Origin: Pterobdella sp. o SKG-2022
Lineage: Eukaryota; Annelida; Clitellata; Hirudinida; Piscicolidae
Reading direction: 5' to 3'
DNA length: 64,000 bases
Assembly (NCBI GenBank): GCA_964035795.1
Contig: OZ038320.1
Span: 16,324,589 to 16,388,588, forward strand
Positions 12,301-24,300 of the stretch are shown one piece after another; the first letter of the stretch is position 1, and each line of letters begins with the position of its first letter. The notes under the pieces were generated by a model that was not told the DNA's origin, did not search any database, and worked only from the letters and a program-made list of their open reading frames with translations. A program made the position numbers and the translations under genes.

Positions 12301-15300
12301 ATGTTTGGCGTTTCCACTAGTGATTCAGAGATGTACCACAGACCTCTAAAGAGGTTTCAAGAAGGGACTTTTTAAGATGAGCCCATATTTCATCCACATT
12401 TGGAAAATTCATGACTTGAGTTGCTGTTAACTTGTCGTTCAAAGAAATGGAAAACTCTTTTGCAACTGCTGAATCTCGGAGTTGCCAAGTTTGAAGACGA
12501 GGGTAAACTTTCGCTTCACACTTCTTCGTATAGTGTGAACAGAACCACAAACCAAGAGATGGTGCTGCAATCCACTCTTCTCAGAGACATAATCTCCACC
12601 ATTTCACTGCCTCTGCTCTTTAAATTACCCACATTCAAAGAAGCTACTCTGAACGTCGTTTTTGGGCGCTCACTTGATTTGCCTGAGCCGGACTCTGCAT
12701 TCCACACCCGGAAGTCAGCCAAGCCCGAAGCATTACCAGTACGCATATGGGTATTGACACTACTTTTAAAGTACAAATATTTGTTAGAAGTCATTTTAGT
12801 TGGGAAAATATTTTTCATAGGACTACCATAACAAGCTAACGTCAAACTCGAAATTATCGGATTTCAAGAACCGCCGTTTCTAAACTTGGCACTGCATTGC
12901 CGTTATCAAAAAAAATGATCATCCGCCAAGCCAAATGACAATACCAAAATATCAGTTTGTCAATACCTGCTACCGAAGTCTACTGTTATCCAGGTTATAA
13001 CAAGAAAGCAGTTTTAACTTGGAAACCCTATCTTCGGTGCAGTTTAACGTAATGCCCAGGACCATAGCAGGGTAGCATGTTTTCTTAATTTAAGTGCTTT
13101 TCAGAAAAGGAGGCTGAGTTTTTTTTTCACAATTCATAGCACGCAGCTAGGCGTACTTATTTTAGTTTCTTTTTGAATTGCGACAGAAAACTTCGTATGA
13201 GGCTGTAAAACATCTAATTGTAAACGATGGTATAATATCCGTATTCAAACGAAAGATTGATTTATCATAACCTATGTTTAATCCACTCAAGCAGTTGATT
13301 ACTGTTGTCATAATTCTTATATATTTTTATGCAATTGTAGCTTCTGTTGGTATAAGAAAAATTTTACGTTTTTGGCTCGAATTCATATAGTTTATTTACT
13401 AAAAACATTTTAAAGAATTCTTTGTTTACGTTCGATGCATAACTTCAGAAACACATCAAGATAATAGAGCAAAATATTAAATTTCAGTGATTTTTTGTCA
13501 AAAATGATTAATGTCCTCACTTCTAATCTACACACAAGTCTTCATTCTTTTGATCTCTCAAACAATTCGATCGATGATAGAGGTAAGTCTAATATAAGTT
13601 TTGGTCCAATGATAACATTATTATATTAACGATAATTTAAATGAAAGAGTTATTAAATTCAATTCTTCAGGTGTTTCACTTCTTACAGTATATTTGAATA
13701 ATCTTAAAAGATGCAAAAAACTGTCATTGTCTTTGTCATCTCTTTCTTTGTCTAGCAAAACTATTTGGTCATTAACTGATGCTTTCAACAATAATAAATT
13801 CATTCAAGAAAACTTAACTCATCTAAATTTGTCTAACATAGTTTTGAAAGAAGAATCAGCTGTAAGTTAACGTTTTATCATTCATTCAATTTCCCATAAA
13901 TCTTAAATTTAAAAAGTTCTTGATTTATTCACTACAATGATTCATTGTTTTCATTTAAAGTAAAAATACTGTAATTTTCTAATTAATACATTAGCCTACT
14001 TGTTATTAAAAAAATTAAAAGCATTTCTTGTTTATACTCATTTTTTAGGGTTCTATTAGTTTTTCAATTGCATTTGCTTACCAACTCTGAAATTGCTTAC
14101 CAAATCTTTGCAAACCTTTTTAATCTAGTTTTAAAAACATATCTAATTCATTTTTTATTTAAAAAATAATTTAAAACCTAGATTTAAAATAATTTTTGAA
14201 TATAATTAATTTTTTCAAGTTGAGCTTACCAAACAACTTACTGAAAAGATTTTCAATCTTTGCCAGTGTCATAGTTTTCACTCAAGAAAGCAAACGCTCC
14301 TAATTAACACGTTTTTAGTAAACTAAAGTTCAAAAACCCTGATTCATGAGTACCACAATATACGCATAATTATAAATTTTGCAGGAAAATTAATAGAAAA
14401 TAAAAAGTAAGTAGCTAGGAATAATCCATAAAAATTTCCACTTTGTGGAATGTCTCGGATCAATCAATTTTTTTATCAAGTTTTTATAATTTTCTATAAA
14501 TTTGAATTGTTAAAATATAATTTTTTATCATTCTTGCTAAAGAATTACTTATAGAACCAAATGTTTTTCACAAGTTGTATAAATTAGTTTTAGTTTTTTT
14601 TTACTAATTAATCTAACAATAAAGGGTTTCTTTCAAAATCTGATGTCGATGCAAAATATTTTCAAAACAAATTTGCCTGATAAGTTTAAATCAGTCAAAA
14701 ATCTTTGTTAGATAATAGGACTTTCCAGTTTTTTTTTGCGGCCCTAATGTTTGTTTTGATAAGAAGAGGTTATACAGGCAATTAAAAATTTGCAATAAAA
14801 GAAGGGGAAAGCTCAAGTATTTTTGGAAAATATCATTGTTATATAATTTGATTTATTATGGAAGATTTCTACAAGAGAATGAAATTTCGCGAAAATCAAG
14901 GTCGTAGAAAAAAGTAAATGTTCTCTTAGAAAGGTTAAAAGTGGTGATGAAAAATTATTTCTATGATGGGCTATCGACATTAAACTGCTTACAATATTTG
15001 AAGCAATAAAGACGCATTCTCAGCTCAACCACAATTTTTATTATACCACTAGACCAAATTACTTGTAAACACAAATTCTAAGATCTCAATATAAAACCAG
15101 AGTTCCTTAAATAGTTTTGTATCCACCCATACTTCACTATTATAATGATATAATTTTTGATGAGTTAGTTTTTGTTATCAATGAAAATTTCAATATTTTA
15201 ACTAAAAATGTAAAAATATAGAATTGATTTAAGCAAAATTTGAAAAGCATTTTCATAATCATTTTTATTAAATATAAACATTTTTATCATCGACATAAAA

Positions 15301-18300
15301 ATAGTGTAAAATATTAATTAACTTGATGGTTTTTTAAATCAATTAGGATTAGACAAGTCGAATAATTTGAAAAATTTATTCATACAGAGTTTGCATACAT
15401 TCCTTGCACAACCAAACAACCTTGAAATTCTCAATCTTTCTAACACCGAATATCCTTTAGAAAACGTTTGTGTTTTTCGATTATTAAAAATAAAAACTTT
15501 ACATCTTGATTTAAGTACAAAGCTATAATTATTGGAATTCTCAGTTGTTTGCACCAGCATTGCGGGGTTGTTCACAACACTTGAAGACATTCAATGTAGG
15601 TGGATGTGTGTTCAGCAAGAAGAACAGAGACATGGCTCTTGACTCCTGGAGCAAATTCTTCTCATCGATGGCGTCTCTCAAGTTTATCGACTTTTCCAAC
15701 ACCAAACTCCCTTCGTCAGCTTTACTGTAAACTATCATTTATTATTATTAATTCATTTGTAAAGCGCAAAGTTTGCAAACTAGGTTTGCTGAAAAGGCGC
15801 TTGTTTATTCGGAAAAACTAAGATGGGTAATGCGGCTATATAAATACGTTTTCAAGTGCTTGCGCAAGTCTTTTAGTAAAAGTGAAAAACACGTGTTGAC
15901 TGGAAGAGAATTTAATAAATGAGGGTGGTGTGTGAAAAAAAAAGCATGAAGGAGAGCTAGAAGAGACAGGCTGATGCAGCCATAAACCGGTGTTGGAAGA
16001 TTCGACTGATTCATAATTCTGTTCGATAAAAAAAGCTCACATGAATAAGCTGGATGATTGAAACAGTGGTGAGCCACAGTAACTTGAACTGGGCTCTTAG
16101 AGCCACCGGCAATCAATGAAGGCGATTGTGGCAAGTGCGAGATGAAGAATAGTAATCAGTCTGAAGAAGAGTTTTGACACTGTGATTTTAAAGAGATTGC
16201 AACTTGTAAATGAGACAGTTTGAAAGTTCGCAAAGTATGGAGTTGCAGTAGTCGAGCCTGTAAAGCACTAAAGAGATAATAGTCAAGAAAATAGCCGTGC
16301 TGAAGGTTAGGAATTTTTGTACTTTCGCTTGCTAGATTCTTGTCTGATCTAAAATGCAAAGGGTGTAAAGTTAAGGCTAGAGTCTAAAGTAACATCTAGT
16401 TTTTCAAGTCTAGAATTTATAAAAATGGTAGTACTGTCATAGATAACTTTGGTATAAAGATTGGGTTTAGAAAGAAGGATGTGACTGCATCATTCCACTT
16501 CGTTGGGATTCAACATAAAGCAATTGTTAAAAAACCAGAAATTGAGTTCGTTAAAGCATTCAAAGATTTTAGTAAGGCTGATTTAAGAATCAAGAGAAGA
16601 GTGGTATTCTCCGCAGTCTGATGATATAAAACGGCGTGTTTTTGTATGATCTCGCTTATAGGAGATGTATACAGAAGAAAGAGTATAGGCCCAAAAAAGT
16701 AACCTCGGAAGACACCAAAACAAAAAGTAGGAGTAGAAGAGCTACCCATTTTAACAATTTTTTTGTGTTTGGAGAGATGAGAATGAAACTAGGATAAGGC
16801 AGTGCCAGAAATGTGAAAGTAGTCTTCAAGGATGTGCACCATATTAAGATGATCGATGTTGTGGAAAGCTGCTGAAATATCTAAAGAATATATATTTTTG
16901 TTAAATAAATCGATTTTTTAAACTCACGATAAACTATCAAAGTACTAACCTGGGTTAAATTTTAAAAAAGTGTTCAGATTATTTTTTTTATAAATTAATT
17001 TTTTGAGTTTTGATTTGTGATTTGTGACAGGAATGTTTTTGAAGGGCTAAATGCTAATAGTGTGGCTGCAGATGTAACTTTGAACTTGAGTAGTTGTCAA
17101 CTTGGCCAGGCAACAAGTGTTTCTCAAGTTTTCAGTCAATCACTACCCTCTATGTCGAAAATCAAGCATCTGAATATTAGTGATAATGGTAAGTCCAATA
17201 ATTAAATACCTAACGCGAGATTATGCAATTTAATTTAATGTAGTTTTACCACTAAAACTTTAAATTATGAGGATTTATAAGAACACGTGGAGAAAATTTT
17301 TATTGAGCTAAAATTTTCAACAAGTAAAACCTTCATTAGCAAAGTTGTAGAGAAAACTTGGCTAATGAATCATGAAAAGATTTTACTTGTTCAAAGTTTT
17401 AGCTCAATAAAAATTTTTGTGTTGTTATAAATCCTCATAATTTGATGTTTTAGCGGGAATCCAAAGCTATAATTTTTGATGAGTTCAGCCTTATCTTAAA
17501 ACGTTAGCGAAAAAAATTGAATCGTTACTATGTTTATATAGTAATTCAAAGACTATAATTAAGAATTAGTTAATTATTCATATAAAATAGGAGTTGTTTC
17601 AATTTCAATTGTATTATTTCAAATAATTAAATGTTCAAAAAAGTACTTAAAAAAAAAATTTTCTAAACGATGTCAAATTTTATCAAGAGAAATTAATCTC
17701 TATGTTCCCCTTCGGTCATTACCACGTTCAATTTTTTTTCAAATCCTTCAATAATGGATCCCAGGCATTGGTATTAACTACGAGTTGTGGGTCATTATAG
17801 CCATTGAAAACAGAATTGTTTTTATTTCAAGGCTCTCCCTCACCAAGAGATTTTTTTGTAATGAAAAATTTTTCTTTTCCAACTTGTAAAATCTCAGGAA
17901 TCCCAGTTTATTTTTCCATGGATAAAATAACGAGCATGTTTGCTAATCTCCGATATTTCCGAGTCAACCTTTCTTGATTCAACATCAGACCTATGCTGCT
18001 TCATTTAGATTTTTACAATCACTCTTGTTTGGCCAATATACGATTTATTCATATCACAAAAGCATGTTAATTTCTACACTTCTTTTTGGTCTATTTTTTA
18101 TGTTTTGATTTATTAAATGAGCATAGTATGTCTCCTAATTTGGGCCCAGAGAAGCTATGGAAGGAAATATTGTGTTTTATGAAAATTTTTTCAAGTTCTT
18201 TCTTCAAATGTAGAATATAAGGGATAGAAACCCGATATGTGATTTTTTCGTTGTTTTGTTTTATTTTCATCATTTTTTAATGCAACTTTTTGTGAAGGTA

Positions 18301-21300
18301 TTGATGGAAACAGAGCTTCTGCCTTAAAGCTTACCAGCTATTCGTCTTCCTTCAAAGTTATTTCTTTGAGGCTTTGGACGAATTCTACAGAATTTTTACT
18401 TGTGTAATCACAAGCATCATCTATTGGTTGGATGAGTGGTATAGATATGATGTCTTTTTTGAACAATTAATTATTTGAAATATTAGCATTGAAATTAAAA
18501 TAACTTTTTTTATGAATAATTAACTTATTCTTAATTATAGTTTTTGAATTACTATATAACCATAGTTATATATATAGTTATTGATTCAAAATTAGGTGAC
18601 ATCTGTCGGTTTTGCTCCAAGTTAGAAGAAGTCGAACCCCATCATGCTTTCACTTTACTGAGGAACTGTTTCTCTATTCCAAAATTGGTGTTGCGCCATT
18701 AGATCTTCTGGGAAGCCAACGGAAATGGGATGATCTCTTGTGCGAGGTCGCTCTCAACGATTTGCTTGCAGACGCAGACCAGTGGGACCGTTGTCGTCTT
18801 CTTGCTGCTAAGTCGGTACACTCCGCCACGTGGTCGGAAGCTGTGCCAACTCCCGTTTTAGGAAATTTTTCAGATGCAGAGGAGCTTCGAGTAGGGGCTA
18901 ATATATCTTGCGCCCCAACGTGCCTTTGCAAGTGTGGTGTAAGGATGGACGCGAGAGGTTACCATTGCCTTTCGTGTCGTCTGAACGAAGGCAGCCTTTC
19001 CAGACATGCCGGGATCAACTCCATAATAAAGAGATGTCTGGGGAAGATCGGCTTGCCAAGCATCCTTGAACCATCAGAGCTCGACAGGGATGACGGTCGT
19101 CGTCCTGATGGCATAACGATCTTTCCATGGAAGCATGGAAAATGCTTGGTCTGGGAAGCAATAGTTGTCGACGCTTTCTCCAAGTCCCACAAAATCGCCA
19201 GCTCCATCGAGTCGGGTTCCACTGCAAAAACTGCGGAAATATTAAAAAGCCGCAAATATCACGGCTTGGTGGGCAACTTCCATTTTCAACCTGTTGCATT
19301 CGAGACAACGGGCTGCTGCGGCCTCTCAACCGGCACCTATGTTGAGGAGTTAGGTAGAAAACTTTTCGAGACGACTGGGGCCCCTTTGGAGGCAGTCTGG
19401 TTGCCCCAGAAGATCTTCCTGGCAATTGGTCACGGCAATGCTACTAGCATTCTTTCCTGCCTCCGCTCTCCTTCTTCTTTCTCTTAAGTTTAGTTTTAGT
19501 TTGAAGTTTATATCGTTATTTTTTGTTCTTAGTGTGTGAATTCTTATGGCAAGTATAACATTTAGAATCAAATGAGAAAATCTCATGATCCAATAAATCT
19601 TACAAACCATAGTTACGATTTAATTTTTTTCACTAACGTTTTATAAGCTAAACTTACCGGAAATTATATCTTTGGATTTTTAATAAATTTATTAAAAATA
19701 CTTCTTATTTCATGTTTTTCGTTAAAAAATTTTGAAGAAAAATACATACGATGTCTCTGAAAAGTTTTACTGGTAAAATTCAAGTTTACAAAAGATGTCT
19801 CTAAAAAACTAAATGTAATGTAGTATTCATAAAGCTCTTTTTCGTTTAGTTTAAAGTTCTTGCTACAAATTTAATGTAGCGAAAACACTGTGTAACAGGT
19901 ACCGGTCCGACAGAGGATTGAGCCCGGTAACTTCAGATAATTAGTTTAAAGCTTTACCCGGTTACTTCAGATTATTAGCCTAATGCTTTACCACTTGAGC
20001 TATACGGGTCAACATCCTGTTTAATTTAATATAATTTCTATCACTTTCTAATTAACAATTTAATTAATAATCTTATATTTGACATAACTTCGCTTATATG
20101 AATTGTTTATAAATTTCATTTTAACCCGTTTGTTACAAAAATGCTAAGAGGGTGATTCTTATAAAATTTTTGTGTTTAACTCATAAACGCTTCATAAAAA
20201 AAAAAATTGAGAATAAAAAAATAAGCGAGGTAACAAAGATTAATATTTAAACTCAAGTTTGATTATGATGGTATTAAAAAATATTTGTTAAGTTCACTTA
20301 AAAAGTCTGTATTGTAAAAATTGAAATTTTAAGTTTTAGAAATAAGTGGTATGTGAGAAACAAAATTCACAGATAACGGGATGAATAAATTAATTCAAAA
20401 AAGGTTTTATTTTTATTGGTGAATTGCAGTTTGGCTTTAGGCACAACATACGCCTTTCTTGTTTTTAAAGTGCTTCTGAAAAATGATAGATAAAATTAAA
20501 AATCTATATTTTTTTACTGAATATTGAAATTTTTATATAAGTCAAAAAAAGGTTTTACAGAAGTTTTAATACGGGCGTTGATGAGCATGTATGATGGAAG
20601 TAAGGTCTGAGAATGATCTATCTAAAGAAATTTTATTGATAGTTGATGTGTATCAAGGGAATATTTTGTTGCCACTACTTTTTTCAACAGTGATTGATGT
20701 TATGACAAAAAGGCTTGATAAATATTTCAGTACATCGAATGCTGAAAAAAAATTGGATGCTTGTTGAGTTTGCAGTAAAGGTATGATGGTAAGCTCTTTT
20801 TAAAATCCTGGATCCATGCTAAACGTAAAAAAATTCAAATATTGTCGGAAAAGCAGGCAAAGAATTTCATACATCTGGAATGTATAAATAGCACGAACCT
20901 AATCAAACAAATTGTAGAATCTTTGTGATGGTGCTAAAACAGTGTTTTTTTGTATTCAAAAGTAAAGTAGATTCTAGCAGGATAGCGAAGTGCAAGATTC
21001 AGATCAGGATAGATGGTGTTTAAATAATGCGGAGACATTTTATTGTTTATGAGTTAACTACTAAAATAAAAGAACGGGTTTTTACAAGCTGTATTAGTTC
21101 AGTGATATATAGAATTGAGGTTTGGTGAGACAAAACAAGATTGATATTCTGAAAAAAACAGAATAAGCTATAATAAAAAAAATTGCGTAGAAATAACTAT
21201 TAAATTGATAGATTAGTATTTAAAAATAGGTAAGAGGGGTGTTACCTGTGGCATTTCACAGTGTTCACACGACTTGAATTGGTGATGTCTTTTCTAAACG

Positions 21301-24300
21301 TTAATTCTTCTGAAAACAATTTTGTGAAAATGAAAAAAGGGATAAAAACAATGAGAATGGTTTCGTTTTAAATAAAAAAAATATAATTTTCATAATATTT
21401 ATAATTGGTCTTTTCATAAAACTTCTTATTTCTTGAATCGAATTTACAAGTTTGAGTTTTTTTAATTGTGTTCTTGGTAATAACGATGTTATGAGTATCG
21501 ATTTTAAGCTTTCTGTTAGCGCCTATAATTAAAGGCTGCTTTTTTATAATCCGAATAACAGTAGATTCCGGTAGAAGGTATTGATAAAATTGATGTCATT
21601 TGGCTTGACGAATGATACTGCTCGACGACGGCAAAGCAAACTGCTTAAGTATGGGAAAGGCGGATTTTAAGTTCACATAATTTCAAGTTAGACGTTAGCT
21701 TGGATTGACAATCTGTTGAAATTTTTCATATTTAAAAAGCTTTTTTTTTTAATTTATTGTATAAGTAGTATCAATAATCTAGGCCAACTGCTGACAAGCC
21801 TAGATATTGGACATGTACAGCAGTATGATCTAATATTTTAATTAATTTGCAGGTCTTGAGAACACTTTAGTCACTGTATTCAGAAGTCTTGCTCCGAACG
21901 AACATCTCAAAGAGCTGTTTATTGGACGAAATATACAATATTCCAAGCCGAAGTAATTTTTTATACAATTAATAATATTATTTTCATTTTTTTCATGTAT
22001 TTATGGACTACCTGTTTGCTCAGTACCGAGCCTATGCAATAATCCGCTTTTACCATTCATCACAGTATATCATACTCCATCGTACACTCAGCTATAATAG
22101 AAAAAAGTAGAAACTGTGTGCTGTGGCTATTAAAATCCACCCATTGTGAACTAAGATAATTTGAGGCATTGATCGATAATATTTTTCATTTTCTGGAGTC
22201 AACTTTTTAATGGCTAGTTATATATTTTTTCACCAACAAGAAAGCTGGTTTGCAATTAATCGCTCTAGGAACGTATCAATCGTGGATATCAATGATATTG
22301 TACGATAAAAGGTTGATGTTTTAGCATTTTAAAAAATAAAAACCATTTTTTCTTACACTAGATTTTTGCTCTTGGACCGCAATTGCTTGAGAGCAAGAAG
22401 TTTAACTTGTGCCTTATTTTTGGATCGAATTCAACCCGTTTGTGCCCAAAATGCTAATGGCAGTATTTATTTATTGAAACTTGTTTCTACCTTAAAACAA
22501 CCTTATAAAAACACAGAAAAAAACAGATTTTAATGTTGACAATAAATAAGCGAGATACAGGGTGATCTCATATGAGATCAGCAACTTTTAATGCCTTCAA
22601 TTCTGTTAATTTTACATGTATCTCAAGTTTTAGAATTTTATAGTATTAATTCAAGATAACTTTAAAATATTTTTTTTGTTCCAAAATAAAAATAAATTAT
22701 GAAGATACGAAGCTTTTCGTTAACAACGTAACATTTTCAAGTATGAGACCGTTTTATTGATATTCTATGGCAATAATTATATTATTATATTTATTTTACG
22801 GTTTGGTTTTTGAAAAAAGCAAAAATGAATTATTATGCCTTAATTAAATGTTTTTCGATAAACGCCCATAAAAGTGAAATTTGGACAATTTTAAGCTTAA
22901 ATATCCCAAAATTAAAATAGAAAATTCAAGAAAAATAAATTCAATATTAAAGATATAACCCTAGTTAATGAAAAAAATTAATTTGATTTTGATAAATATT
23001 AACCAATAATTAGTAAAACTGTTAGATGTGAGTCAACTCATGAGATCAATGGGCACAACGGGTTAACGTGGAAGAGGCACTTATGTGTATGTACAGTGGA
23101 TTGTGTGTGTTTACAAGGGGTTGGTGTGTAATTTAGGTGTTGTTGAAATTTCGCATGGGAGAGAACAGGATTTAATAATAGCGGGTGTTGAGTATTTTTA
23201 CTGAAATCCTGTAAAAAAAACAGTTGTATTTGCGAGCAGTAAGTTTTTCGTTGAGGCTGTTTAAAGTGTTTTTGGTGAGTGGTTTACGGTAAAGAAACGA
23301 TTGATTGACCTCAGAGAAATGTGGTATTTTTGTTTCGAGCAGTTCAAACGGTACATCGACCTTTTAGTAGAGGCAGTGCTGCTGAAGCTGTTGTTGTTTT
23401 TTTTTTTTACCCCATGTTCTGCCGTTTAGGTTAGGAACGTACCCTATCTTCATCATCAAACTGTTAGTGTTGGTCTTAGGATGTTTCTTTGCACATTAAG
23501 AACTTGTCCTAAGAAACTAGCCTGATAAGAGCAGACTGATGAAACAGTCTGTGTGGGGTCCTCCAAAAAATTATCTTGGAAAAAGATAAAATTAGTAACC
23601 ATAAAGAATTACTGGAGGAGAGGGAAGGGTCGTTTAGATTTGTACTTTGAAAGGGTAGCAGCCCCACCAACTAGCAGGCCTAAACGCTGGGGCGTAGATG
23701 TCTTTTAATGTCTTGCTTTAGACAGATGCCTTTTAACGTCATGCACAGGACTCGTAGTTGTTGTTGTTTTTGTTGTTGAGCGCTAACTTCCAAAGACTCT
23801 TCCGACACTCCTTGGAACGAGTACCGAAAGAAACCTGTAGCTTCGAGTTGTTTGGGACTTTTGGTGAGCAGTTAAAAATGATGGATAGATTCTCGAAATG
23901 CACGTCAGCTACTGCTGAAGCTGGTTTGACTGCATGGATAGGTTCTCCAAAAACCAGGTCTAAGAATTTCATTGAAGTTTTCAAGGGTCTCAAGCCGTGC
24001 CGTGGCTAGATGCTAGTAAAGACATCGGCTCACAGTGCATAATACCGTGTTGAAATCCCAAAAAGTGGTTCACTTCGTTGTTTTACGCTTTGGTGAAAAA
24101 GTATTAGAGGTTTCTTACGGGCTAGTCACATTCGATGTATGAATAATCGAAGCTCTAGATTTGACAGCCATTTCCGCAGATTTCAAACTTCTTTTAATAA
24201 TACCACGTATAGCTTTTAAGTTTTTGGCAGAATTTATTTACATTTAAATTTTTCACTGTAGCTTTCGTACCCTCATACATTTTCAAAGTTTTTATGTGGA

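Noticed and set aside
15345..15387. Upstream extension of CARMIL exon 15388-15465
   Set aside because: It is open in frame, but starting there breaks phase with exon 13671-13861 and adds residues not expected from the family; the acceptor at 15385-15387 fits both.
18091..18273. 60-codon minus-strand ORF as a host gene
   Set aside because: It matches the Penelope-like connector and is followed by the broken GIY-YIG region.
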